The notes under the pieces: generated by a model
Database searches by the model: none
What the model saw: the letters and a program-made list of their open reading frames with translations, nothing else
What the model was told of the DNA's origin: nothing
Made by a program: the position numbers and the translations under genes
Part shown: positions 1-6,870 of the stretch, one piece after another
Position numbering within the stretch: the first letter of the stretch is position 1
How the letters are laid out: the number at the start of each line of letters is the position of its first letter
NCBI GenBank assembly: GCA_003499925.1
Contig: DNRQ01000131.1
Coordinates: 1 to 13,456, forward strand
Direction of reading: 5' to 3'
DNA from: Geobacter sp.
GTDB lineage: Bacteria > Desulfobacterota > Desulfuromonadia > Geobacterales > Geobacteraceae
Length of the DNA: 13,456 nucleotides

Positions 1-200
1 TCGACGGCACCGGCATGTGCGGCGGCTGCAGGGTCCAGGTGGGAAATGAAACCAAATTCGCCTGCGTGGACGGGCCGGAATTCGATGCGCACCTGGTCGA
101 TTTCGACGGGCTGAGCGATCGCCTCACCAGTTACAAGAAGGAGGAGGCGCTGCGACACGCGGCAACGGAGTGCAAGATCGGCAGGGAGGTGGCAAGGTGA
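1..200 (+). CDS. NfnA-like FAD/NAD-binding subunit with [2Fe-2S] site, C-terminal end only
   Basis: This is the last ~66 codons of a gene that begins left of the window; the reading frame runs from position 3 to a TGA at 198-200. The fragment carries the motif DGTGMCGGCRV followed ~10 residues later by FAC. This is the C-terminal [2Fe-2S]-binding loop of the dihydroorotate dehydrogenase electron-transfer subunit / sulfide dehydrogenase / NfnA family. In NfnAB the small subunit carries FAD, binds NAD(H) and passes electrons to the large subunit. The stop overlaps the start of the next gene (GTGA), so the two are translationally coupled, and the partner is exactly the large subunit expected for NfnAB. 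The pair could be annotated instead as sulfide dehydrogenase SudBA or glutamate synthase-like; only the cysteine loop is visible here, so the exact reaction is inferred from the pairing. Confidence 0.85.
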   Translation, partial: DGTGMCGGCRVQVGNETKFACVDGPEFDAHLVDFDGLSDRLTSYKKEEALRHAATECKIGREVAR

Positions 201-1615
201 GCAACAAGATATCTGCAAAGGATCGCATGGCCATAAAGCGGGCGGAGATGCACGAGCTTCCCGCGGATGAAAGAAGCAGGAATTTCGAAGAGGTGAACCT
301 CGGCCTGAGCCCGGATCAGGCGCTGTCGGAGGCGCGCCGCTGCCTGCAGTGCAAGAGCCGGGCTTGCGTCGCCGGCTGTCCGGTAGGGGTCTCGATACCC
401 GAGTTCATCGACGCCCTCGCCTCGGACGATCTCCCCCGCGCGGCTCAGGTGCTTCGCGGCGACAACGCGCTTCCGGCGGTATGCGGCAGGGTCTGCCCGC
501 AGGAGACCCAGTGCGAGGCGCTCTGCGTGCGCGGCGTCAAGGGCGAAGCGGTCGCGATCGGCTACCTGGAGCGTTACGTGGCGGACTGGGCCGTGAGCCA
601 CCCCGACCAGCTGCTGCGCGATGACGTACCGGCCGCCACCGGGAAATCGGTCGCCGTGGTCGGCTGCGGCCCTGCCGGACTCACCGCTGCGGGCGAACTG
701 GCCCGGCAGGGGCACAGTGTCACCATTTTCGAGGCGCTGCACGACACCGGCGGGGTGCTGCGCTACGGCATACCGGAATTCCGGCTTCCCAAGGAGATCA
801 TCGACAGCGAGGTCGCCGTCCTGCTCGGACTCGGCGTCACCATTGAATGCAACGTGATCATCGGCAAGACCCTTACCATCTCCGAGCTGAGCGACGATTT
901 CGACGCCGTCTTCATCGCCAACGGGGCGGGGCTTCCGACCATGCTGAACATCCCCGGAGAGAACCTGAAGGGGGTCTATGCCGCCAATGAATTCCTCACC
1001 CGGGTAAACCTCATGGAGGCCGGCCGCCGCGAAGACTGCTCGACTCCGATCATCAAAAGGAGCGAGGTCGCGGTCATCGGCGGCGGAAACACCGCCATGG
1101 ACTGCGTCAGGACCGCCAGGAGACTCGGCGCGGAGCGTGCCATGATCGTCTATCGGCGCGGCGAGGCCGAGATGCCTGCCCGGATCGAGGAGATCAAGCA
1201 CGCCAAGGAGGAGGGAGTGGAATTCATCATGCTGACCGCTCCGCTCGCCATCGTGGGGACCGAGGATGGCTGGGTCTCGGGGCTCAAATGCCAGCGCATG
1301 GAACTCGGCCCGCCCGACGACTCCGGGCGGCGCCGGCCTCAGCCCATCGAAGGCTCCGACTTCGAGCTTCCCGCCGGGGTCGTCATCAACGCCGTCGGCA
1401 CCAGCGCGAACCCCCTACTGACGGCTACCGCGCCCAACCTGGCTCTCAACAAATGGGGCAACATCGTGATCAACAACGACGGCGAGACCAGCATCCCCGG
1501 GGTCTTTGCCGGCGGCGACATCGTCAGGGGGGGAGCAACCGTCATCCTGGCCATGGGTGACGGCAAACGCGCCGCGGCTGCCATTAATGAGTACCTGAAA
1601 CGCAAAGCCGAGTAG
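197..1615 (+). CDS. NfnB/GltA-like NAD(P)-dependent iron-sulfur flavoprotein (glutamate synthase small-chain family)
   Basis: A 472-residue cytosolic oxidoreductase, full length for the family. Two [4Fe-4S] cysteine sets lie near the N-terminus: C49, C52, C57, C61 and C96, C100, C106, C110. A dinucleotide-binding motif (GCGPAG at ~156-161) for FAD follows, then a second (GGGNTA at ~295-300) for NAD(P)H, and a C-terminal FAD motif (GVFAGGDIVRGG). In NfnAB this subunit bifurcates electrons between NAD and ferredoxin; relatives act as the glutamate synthase small chain or as sulfide dehydrogenase. The preceding NfnA-like gene, overlapping by 4 bp, and the absence of a large glutamate synthase gene nearby favour NfnB. 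I chose GTG at 197 as start because AGGGAGGT (183-190) lies at proper spacing. An in-frame GTG at 170 is possible but would lie well inside the upstream gene. Family assignment is firm; the physiological reaction is inferred. Confidence 0.92.
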   Translation: MSNKISAKDRMAIKRAEMHELPADERSRNFEEVNLGLSPDQALSEARRCLQCKSRACVAGCPVGVSIPEFIDALASDDLPRAAQVLRGDNALPAVCGRVCPQETQCEALCVRGVKGEAVAIGYLERYVADWAVSHPDQLLRDDVPAATGKSVAVVGCGPAGLTAAGELARQGHSVTIFEALHDTGGVLRYGIPEFRLPKEIIDSEVAVLLGLGVTIECNVIIGKTLTISELSDDFDAVFIANGAGLPTMLNIPGENLKGVYAANEFLTRVNLMEAGRREDCSTPIIKRSEVAVIGGGNTAMDCVRTARRLGAERAMIVYRRGEAEMPARIEEIKHAKEEGVEFIMLTAPLAIVGTEDGWVSGLKCQRMELGPPDDSGRRRPQPIEGSDFELPAGVVINAVGTSANPLLTATAPNLALNKWGNIVINNDGETSIPGVFAGGDIVRGGATVILAMGDGKRAAAAINEYLKRKAE

Positions 1616-1661
1616 CCCCGTCGTCGCCCCCTCTACAGGAGAGGCCGAAACACCTTAGATG

Positions 1662-1706
1662 AAAAAAAAGAGGAGAGCTGCAATGCTCTCCTCTTTTCCG
1701 TTTTTA
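1662..1706. terminator. Strong hairpin terminator after the nfn pair
   Basis: A perfect 13-bp inverted repeat (1666-1678 with 1685-1697, 6-nt loop) is flanked by an A8 run on the left and a T-rich tail on the right. It lies ~50 bp after the nfnB stop. The T-run is good in both orientations, so it could also stop - strand transcription arriving from the right. Confidence 0.9.
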
Positions 1707-1900
1707 ATCTCTCCGTCAATCTCCCCGCTTCGAAAACCAGCAATCCCTCAAAATCGACAGCTTCGCTCCAGCTGCGCCCCCCTGCAACACATTGACAATC
1801 CCACTTATCTAAGCAACTCTCATCAGACAAGGATGCCTGTCAGCACATTCACCCGGATAGTTCCAAAAAGGGAGTAGTCGATCTCGCCACCTAGATGCTT
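1707..1900. other. Intergenic stretch with no recognised gene
   Basis: No ORF here has a convincing ribosome binding site or recognisable product, and no promoter stands out. The only signals are the terminator to its left and the palindrome cluster to its right. Confidence 0.5.
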
Positions 1901-1980
1901 CTCGTTCCCAAGCTCCAGCTTGGGAACGAGATAGAAGCTGGAGCTTGGGAACGAGATAGAAGCTGGAGCTTGGGAACGAG
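1901..1980. repeat. Palindromic repeat cluster A (REP-like)
   Basis: Positions 1901-1930 form a near-perfect palindrome: 14-bp arms (CTCGTTCCCAAGCT and its complement) around CC. Two exact 25-bp direct copies of the right arm plus a spacer follow (1931-1955 and 1956-1980), and a partial unit continues into 1981-1988. The same core occurs at 12011-12121 in the opposite half-site orientation. This resembles REP/BIME-type interspersed palindromes, which in other bacteria are mobilised by a RAYT (TnpA-REP) transposase. No such transposase is in this window. Confidence 0.85.
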
Positions 1981-2104
1981 ATAGAAGCGGAGAGGATCGT
2001 GGCATTCATGCATACCCTTACCGGTACGCATCCCAAGATTCCGTATCCGATCCTGCCGCCCAACTCGGATCACGCCCCGGCCGCTGATCAGGTAAGGCAC
2101 GGTT
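1981..2104. other. Intergenic stretch between two repeat families
   Basis: This holds a short + strand open frame beginning with ATG near 2010 (MHTLTGTHPKIPYP...) that runs on into the next repeat. I do not recognise it and it lacks a clear Shine-Dalgarno. It may be a decayed gene end or non-coding. Confidence 0.3.
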
Positions 2105-2230
2105 CCCCCTCCCTAACCCTCCCCCTCCGGGGGTACTGCCATTAAGTTACCTGATTAGCGTCAATCTTCCGCTGGTTGAAACTCCCCCCTCCCTTGATGG
2201 GAGGGGCCGGGGGCCCTCCGGGGGAGGGGA
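2105..2230. repeat. GC-rich interspersed repeat, family B, copy 1
   Basis: A C-rich/G-rich element. A 15-bp box, ACTGCCATTAAGTTA (2135-2149), is followed after 35 bp by a 20-bp box with the hairpin core CCCTCCCTTGATGGGAGG (2185-2204). G/C-rich arms that can pair with each other lie around these. Both boxes recur in the same order at the right end of the window (13405-13419 and 13437-13456) with a shorter 17-bp spacer, so this is an interspersed family. Its function is unknown. Confidence 0.8.
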
Positions 2231-2295
2231 CGAGTTGATTTGGAAATCAACAGGTTGGGTTCAAGTGCCTCTGGAGTCCTGGTGGCACTGAAGGC

Positions 2296-2370
2296 AAATC
2301 CCCCTAAATCCCCCTTTGTTAAAGGGGGACTTTCTTTTAAAGGGGGGGATTGTCTTCTAAAGGGGACCTT
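2296..2370. repeat. C-tract/G-tract inverted repeat cluster, family C
   Basis: AAATCCCCCT units are followed by their inverted counterparts. Positions 2310-2328 form a perfect hairpin (CCCCCTTT, loop GTT, AAAGGGGG), and further G-tract copies lie at ~2338-2351 and ~2358-2366. The last copy overlaps the 3' end of the - strand GIY-YIG gene. The hairpin lies just downstream of that gene's stop and might act as a weak terminator, but no U-run follows it on the - strand. Confidence 0.75.
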
Positions 2371-2620
2371 TCTCAGCCACGCTCACAATCATCAGCTGCT
2401 TATCGGCGCGCTTCATCCCCTTTATCGACATCTCTCTTTTGCTTGCCGTGCTCCGGTCGTGGCCGCTTTCCAGGTACAGCAGCTGCTTCGGCTCCCGTCC
2501 CCTGAAATATTTGGCGCCGCGTCCGTTGGCATGCTCACGCATCCGCCTCTCTATGTCCGTGGTAATACCGGTATAGAGGGTATCGTCCGAGCAGAGTATG
2601 ATGTAGACATGCCAATTCAA
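2357..2620 (-). CDS. GIY-YIG nuclease-superfamily protein (UPF0213/YhbQ-like)
   Basis: A small single-domain protein of 87 residues, close to the usual 80-100 for this family. It shows the hallmark order: HVYIILCSDDTLYTGIT with the GIY-YIG-type YI and YTGI halves, then DIERRMREH, the GAKYFRGR segment, and the C-terminal SKREMSIKGM helix. The superfamily is endonuclease-like, but the role of these short stand-alone members is poorly defined. The start is TTG. I prefer TTG at 2618-2620 because GGAG (2628-2631) lies 7 nt upstream; the TTG at 2624-2626 would be only 1 nt from it. The gene begins ~39 bp after the kinase stop on the same strand, so it may be co-transcribed. Its last codons run into repeat family C, so its C-terminus may have been altered by the repeat. 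Confidence 0.85.
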   Translation of the reverse strand: MNWHVYIILCSDDTLYTGITTDIERRMREHANGRGAKYFRGREPKQLLYLESGHDRSTASKREMSIKGMKRADKQLMIVSVAEKGPL

Positions 2621-2659
2621 AGGCAAACTCCGGTGCTGGGTTCCGGACCCAATATCATA

Positions 2660-3445
2660 TCAGGTCGGCTCTGCCAATGAGGCTTTTTCCTCTTCAGAGT
2701 TCCCGTCCCTGGTCTCCCGACGACTGGAGCCGGACGAGCAACGCAGCAGTACCTGTCGCAGCGACTCGAGGTCGTACGGCTTCTGGATGAAACCGGCACC
2801 GTCGTGGCTCCCCAGCCTGCGGGCAGCCTCCTCCTCGCTGTACCCGCTCGACAGTATCACCCTGACACCGGAGCGGATGCGCCGTAGCTCGGCCGAAGCG
2901 GCCAAGCCGTCCATCTGCGGCATGGAGAGGTCCATGATCACCGAAGATATCTCCTCTGCGTGAGACCGGAAAAGTTCGACGGCTTCCCTGCCGTCGCCCG
3001 CGACCATGGTCCTGTAACCGAGACCCTGCACCATCTTGCAGCAGACCATCCTCACCATTTCCTCGTCATCCACTATCAGCACCATGCCGGCCGCCGCCGG
3101 CTCCCTGTCAGGCTCCGACCTGCGTTTTTCCGCTTCAGCTTTGCCGGCCGGCTGCGGCAGCACCGGAAAGAGCACCCGCATGGTCGTTCCGGTCCCCGGC
3201 ACGCTGTCGACGAAGATCGCGCCGGCGTGACCGCGGATGATGCCGAGCACCGCCGAGAGCCCCAGTCCCCGCCCGGTAAACTTGGTGGTGAAAAACGGAT
3301 CGAAGAGACGCCGCTGCGTTTCCGGGTCCATGCCGCAGCCGTTGTCGGCAGTCTCGACGAAGACGAACTCTCCCGGTTCCGGCTTCTCCTCCAGGCGGCT
3401 CCTGGCCAGGGTGGCGGCATCGAAGAGTGCTATTCCGGTTGCCAC
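2660..3445 (-). CDS. Hybrid histidine kinase, C-terminal fragment: ATPase remainder plus receiver domain (out of frame with its N-terminal part)
   Basis: This frame continues the kinase gene after a frameshift at about 3446. It begins in mid-domain with VATGIALFDAATL, then the G1 box DNGCGMD, the F box (RRLFDPFFTTK) and the G2 box GRGLGLSAVLGIIRGHAG of the HATPase_c ATP-binding domain. A receiver domain follows, with VLIVDDEE acidic residues, phospho-acceptor Asp in VIMDLSMPQMDG (D172 of this fragment), and the conserved Lys in FIQKPYD. The likely chain is about 949-950 residues when joined to the upstream frame. There is no DNA-binding output domain after the receiver, so phosphoryl transfer onward would need a protein encoded elsewhere. 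The open frame's own first codon is not a credible start: it has no ribosome binding site and starts inside a domain. Treat this as part of one gene with 3135-5510. Confidence 0.85.
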   Translation of the reverse strand: MATGIALFDAATLARSRLEEKPEPGEFVFVETADNGCGMDPETQRRLFDPFFTTKFTGRGLGLSAVLGIIRGHAGAIFVDSVPGTGTTMRVLFPVLPQPAGKAEAEKRRSEPDREPAAAGMVLIVDDEEMVRMVCCKMVQGLGYRTMVAGDGREAVELFRSHAEEISSVIMDLSMPQMDGLAASAELRRIRSGVRVILSSGYSEEEAARRLGSHDGAGFIQKPYDLESLRQVLLRCSSGSSRRETRDGNSEEEKASLAEPT

Positions 3446-5510
3446 CGATTGCGCCGATCCCGTCGCCGATCGCTTCCGCCGCGTTGGTGATCAGGTTCAT
3501 GACCACCTGCTGCATCTGGCCGGGGTCGGCCTGGATCGGAGGAAGGTCCGGACGCAACTTGATGCTCATGGTAACGCCCTTGGCGATGGATGCCTTCAAG
3601 AGTTCGGCGTTTTCCCAGACCAGCTGGTTCAGGTCTACGATCTTCACGCAGTAGCCCCCCTTCCCGGAATAGGCCAGCATCTGCCGGGTAAGGTCGGCTG
3701 CGCGCAGAGAGGCGAGGAAGGCGTTGTCGATGAATCTGGTGGCATCGTCCTGGGCGACAAGGGCATGGCGGGCCAGCTCGAGGTTGCCGCCGATCGCCAT
3801 CAGCAGGTTATTGAAATCGTGGGCGATTCCCCCCGCAAGGACCCCGAGGCTCTCCAGCTTCTGGGTGTGCAGGAGCTGTCTATCCAGATCGGCGCGCTCC
3901 AACTCGGATCGCCTTCTCAACGTGATGTCCTCTCCCGAAGAGAGCACCCCGATTGCCGTCCCCTCCTCGCCGTAAAGCAGGATGTTGTGCCAGGAGAAGA
4001 GCCGCTCCTCCTTGGCGCAGGTCACGACGTGATTTTCGTAAAATTCGACGAGCCGGCAATCTCCCCGCATCAGCGCGGCAAAGACCCCCTTTACCTCGTC
4101 GTGGCAGCCGGGAGGGAGGAAATGGTCGAACCAGTTCAGCCCTATCAGCGTCTCCTCGCTGCAGCCGAGCATGGAGGCCCCGCTCTTGTTGATCATCCCG
4201 ATACGGCCATCGCGGTCCAGGAAGATCAGCATCACGCCGGCCACGTCCAGGTAGCGCTGCGCGGTGTCCTTCTCCCTGCGCAGTTCCTCGGTCCTCTCGG
4301 CCACCTCGTGCTCAAGTTCCAGGTGCCAGTTCTCCATCCTTTCGGCCATGCTGTTGAAGGCGAGCGCCAGCTGGCTGATCTCCCCCTCCTGCCGATCGGT
4401 GGTGCTGGCCCTGACGGCAAAATCTCCGGCCTCGAGCGCGGAGACGCTGCGGCGCAGCTCGCGGATCGGATGGGCGATCCTGCCGGCGGCCCAACCCACC
4501 AGGATGAGCGCCAAAGAAAGGATGCCCAGGCCGAAGACGATGGTGTGTCTCGTGGTCGCAGTGAGCGGGGCAAAAGCCTGCCCCCGGTCCAGGGCAATGG
4601 CAATGCCCCATCCGTCCGAGGCTCCGATCGGGATGAACCGGTAGGCCACGATCAGCTGCCTCCCATCGTCCAACCGCTCGGCAAGCGAAGACTCCATCCG
4701 GGTCACGGCGCGGGAAGCAAGCCGCCTGGCGGCCGGGTCGTCTCTGACTGCGCCCGGAAGGAGCATCGGAACCGAGGCGAGCAGCTCTCCTTGCGAGCCG
4801 ACCAGGATCATCTGCGTGGCACTGCGGGGGGCGATCCCGGGGAGCGAGGCGAACAGGCTCTGCTGCGGCTTGATCTTGGCGATGACGACGGCTGCCACCT
4901 CCCCGGTTTGCTCGCCATCGGCATCCCTGGCCATGATCTGGCGGGAAATGAGAATGAGGGGGTGCTTCCCGTCGTTAGCTGTGCCGACCTGCTCGGTTGC
5001 TCCAACCGTGAACGCCCCGGTGACGAAATCCGGGAACGGGTAGGGCGAACCGATCAGGGCGGGATCGCTGGAGGCGATGGTTTTGCCGTCGGCAGAGACC
5101 ATGACCAGGCTGTCGTAGACCTCCGGCATGGCATTCCTGACGGCGCCCATCTGATCGGATAGAAACAGGCTGTCGCGATTTGCGGCGTAAGCGCCGGCGC
5201 CTCTCCTCCGGAACAATCGGGTCGCTGCCGCTGCAATAGCCTTGCTGTTGGCGGCGATGGCAACGTCGGTGCGCCTGTGCTCCACCCACTGTGCCACCGA
5301 TTGCTTCTTGTCGTCGGCCAGATGCTCCAGCTCCCGTAAAACCTCAGCCTCCTTGACCGAGTAGAGACCCTCGATGCCGAGCCAGGGTGCTCCGTAGAGC
5401 AAGCCGAAAAGCAGCCCGCCGCAGACGAACAGCGACAGGATCCCGAAATAGATGATGATGTGCTCGCGTATCCCGTCGAAGCGGAGCATTTTGTGCAGTG
5501 AGAAGCTCAT
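3135..5510 (-). CDS. Membrane-bound hybrid sensor histidine kinase, N-terminal part (frameshifted)
   Basis: Only residues 1 to ~688 (5510 down to ~3447) are homologous; the rest of this frame is out-of-frame translation ending at 3135. Domains in order: TM helix ~17-40; a large periplasmic Cache-like sensor (~41-320); TM helix ~325-345; HAMP (~345-400); coiled coil; PAS (~415-535); HisKA with the H box LAGGIAHDFNNLL (H564); and the N box NLITNAAEAIGDG at the start of the ATPase. The ATG at 5508-5510 overlaps the stop of the binding-protein gene (ATGA), so the two are translationally coupled. This suggests the kinase senses a ligand through that periplasmic protein. In this frame alone the ATPase lacks its D/G1, F and G2 boxes and could not function. 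A sequencing error, a recent mutation and recoding are all possible. Confidence 0.88.
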   Translation of the reverse strand: MSFSLHKMLRFDGIREHIIIYFGILSLFVCGGLLFGLLYGAPWLGIEGLYSVKEAEVLRELEHLADDKKQSVAQWVEHRRTDVAIAANSKAIAAAATRLFRRRGAGAYAANRDSLFLSDQMGAVRNAMPEVYDSLVMVSADGKTIASSDPALIGSPYPFPDFVTGAFTVGATEQVGTANDGKHPLILISRQIMARDADGEQTGEVAAVVIAKIKPQQSLFASLPGIAPRSATQMILVGSQGELLASVPMLLPGAVRDDPAARRLASRAVTRMESSLAERLDDGRQLIVAYRFIPIGASDGWGIAIALDRGQAFAPLTATTRHTIVFGLGILSLALILVGWAAGRIAHPIRELRRSVSALEAGDFAVRASTTDRQEGEISQLALAFNSMAERMENWHLELEHEVAERTEELRREKDTAQRYLDVAGVMLIFLDRDGRIGMINKSGASMLGCSEETLIGLNWFDHFLPPGCHDEVKGVFAALMRGDCRLVEFYENHVVTCAKEERLFSWHNILLYGEEGTAIGVLSSGEDITLRRRSELERADLDRQLLHTQKLESLGVLAGGIAHDFNNLLMAIGGNLELARHALVAQDDATRFIDNAFLASLRAADLTRQMLAYSGKGGYCVKIVDLNQLVWENAELLKASIAKGVTMSIKLRPDLPPIQADPGQMQQVVMNLITNAAEAIGDGIGAIGGNRNSTLRCRHPGQEPPGGEAGTGRVRLRRDCRQRLRHGPGNAAASLRSVFHHQVYRAGTGALGGARHHPRSRRRDLRRQRAGDRNDHAGALSGAAAAGRQS
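3440..3450 (-). other. Frameshift site in the kinase gene
   Basis: Protein similarity jumps from the frame ending GIGAI (through ~3447) to the frame starting VATGIAL (from 3445). The local - strand sequence is GCAATCGGTGGCAACC. Either one extra base or two missing bases would restore one frame. Related kinases usually read I-x-V-x-T-G here, which fits a 2-bp loss better (for example one GT from GTGTG). No classic slippery heptamer is visible. Confidence 0.75.
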
Positions 5511-6571
5511 AGCTCGTAGTGGTATTCGTTGAGTCGGTAGCGCCGGGGGGACTTGAGCACCTGTTGCATCCCGTCGAAGTCGAAGGCGGACTGCAGCCTT
5601 TTCGGGTCGGTACTGGCGGGAATTTTGTCCAGCGATTTCAGGAAGTTGAACTCGTCCATGAGGCGCGGCTTCTCACCCGGACGCCTGAGCAGGACCGGCG
5701 CCGAAGGTACCTCCAGTATTTCTTTGCGGGCGATTTCGGCCGCCCGTGAGACGGCAAGTTTCGAGGGGGTGCCGCTAAAGGCTTCGCCGTCCTTTTTCGC
5801 CCAATGGGCCGCCAGTTCGACATTGGCGGCGCTCTTCCTCATCCAGGCTATGGCGCGTACGAACCCTGCCACCAGTGCCAGTGCCGCGTCGGGGTGGCGC
5901 AAAGCGAAGTCACGGGAGAGCACGAAGTAGTCGCTGCTTACTCCTCTGAAGAAGACCCGGTTCTCCGGGTTCCTTGCCTGGGCGATGGACGGGGCGGGCT
6001 CCCAGGCTGCGAAGGCGTCTATCCGTCCCGCTTCCAGGGCGTCCGGCATGGCGTCTATTTCCAGGGGGACGAGCTTCACGTCGCCATCGCTTAGCCCCAC
6101 GCTGGCAAGCGCCTGCAGCAGGGTGTGGTGGGCCGACGAACCCGCGGCGAAACCGACCCGCTTTCCCTTGAGCTGGGCAGCCAGAGTCACCTTGCGGCTG
6201 ACGATGGAGGAAAAGGTCTGTTTGACAAGGCCGACTACGCTGATTTCGGTTCTGGAGGCCAACAGGATGGTCGGCATGTCCCCGAGAAAGGCCGCATCCA
6301 GGCGGCTTCCCATCAGTTCCACCATGTCGTTTCCCTTCCTGAAGGGGACCGGGGCCAGTGAATAGCCGTGGCGGGCCAGTTCATCCTTAAGGATGGCGTC
6401 CCGCCCGAGCAACGCTCCGATCATCGCCGCCGGATAGCCCAGTGGCTGCACCCCCACCTCGATCACCCGGGGGGCCTTGTTCTGGCCCGGCGCGCACTCG
6501 GCCTGTTTGGCGCAGAGCAATAGGATGCCAAGGCAGATCAGGGAAAACAGCCTTTGCTGTCGAACCGACAT
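5507..6571 (-). CDS. Periplasmic substrate-binding protein, SsuA/TauA/NMT1 type
   Basis: A 354-residue exported protein. It has a signal peptide (basic start RQQR, hydrophobic ~8-21, likely cleavage around residue 26-27; no lipobox) and a type-II periplasmic binding fold. Family-typical stretches are VGVQPLGYPAAMIGALLG near the N-terminus, RLDAAFLGDMPTILLA, the hinge region LKGKRVGFAAGSSAHHTLLQ, and AGRIDAFAAWEPAPSIA. This family binds small organic or inorganic ligands (sulfonates, nitrate, pyrimidine precursors, bicarbonate); the ligand here cannot be read from sequence. No ABC permease or ATPase gene is adjacent. Instead the stop overlaps the start of a histidine kinase, so a sensory role is more likely than transport. 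AAGGAG lies 8 nt before the ATG at 6569-6571. Confidence is high for the fold and low for the ligand. Confidence 0.9.
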   Translation of the reverse strand: MSVRQQRLFSLICLGILLLCAKQAECAPGQNKAPRVIEVGVQPLGYPAAMIGALLGRDAILKDELARHGYSLAPVPFRKGNDMVELMGSRLDAAFLGDMPTILLASRTEISVVGLVKQTFSSIVSRKVTLAAQLKGKRVGFAAGSSAHHTLLQALASVGLSDGDVKLVPLEIDAMPDALEAGRIDAFAAWEPAPSIAQARNPENRVFFRGVSSDYFVLSRDFALRHPDAALALVAGFVRAIAWMRKSAANVELAAHWAKKDGEAFSGTPSKLAVSRAAEIARKEILEVPSAPVLLRRPGEKPRLMDEFNFLKSLDKIPASTDPKRLQSAFDFDGMQQVLKSPRRYRLNEYHYEL

Positions 6572-6619
6572 GAACCTTCTCCTTGAAAGGGTAGTGGAGC
6601 TGATTCTGGATCAACAGAC

Positions 6620-6648
6620 AATATCACTCAAAAATATCTTAATGGCAA
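6620..6648 (-). promoter_or_regulatory. Candidate sigma-70 promoter for the binding-protein/kinase operon
   Basis: On the - strand TTGCCA (6648-6643), a 17-nt spacer, and GATATT (6625-6620) lie in an A/T-rich stretch. They would give a leader of ~40 nt before the ATG at 6571. The -10 box matches only 4 of 6 consensus bases. Confidence 0.4.
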
Positions 6649-6805
6649 CAAGGATTTCAGGGAGAAAGTATCCCTTGAATCCAAAAACCTTTCAGCATTC
6701 TCGTTCCTCCGGTTTCTCATCCAGGGCAGTGGGAGTGAATATGTAGGAAATTGATCCGGAAGGATTAAGGGGTGAGCGGTTGCCCGTGGAGGCGTCAGAC
6801 AGGAA

Positions 6806-6844
6806 GCAGCAAAGGGGGACCGAAACTCCGATCCCCCCCTGCTG
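6806..6844 (-). terminator. Stem-loop after the DUF5666 gene, possible terminator
   Basis: An inverted repeat pairs CAGCAAAGGGGGA with TCCCCCCCTGCTG (13 positions, 2 mismatches, ~13-nt loop). It starts ~27 bp after the DUF5666 stop. There is no U-run after the stem on the - strand, so intrinsic termination would be weak. Confidence 0.4.
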
Positions 6845-6870
6845 ACAAGAACTGCACTAATCCAGTCGTG

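Noticed and set aside
131..1201. 356-codon - strand open frame opposite nfnB
   Set aside because: Antisense shadow; the opposite frame has full cysteine and dinucleotide-binding motifs.
1809..2100. Several - strand open frames over cluster A (peptides rich in LVPKLQL/SRSQAPA)
   Set aside because: They are translations of the palindromic repeat itself in different frames.
2240..2680. 146-codon + strand open frame
   Set aside because: It spans repeat family C and runs antisense to the GIY-YIG gene; the translated N-terminal part is repeat sequence.
3237..5162. 641-codon + strand open frame opposite the histidine kinase
   Set aside because: Low-complexity Gly/Asp/His/Arg-rich shadow of the kinase coding strand, with no domain.
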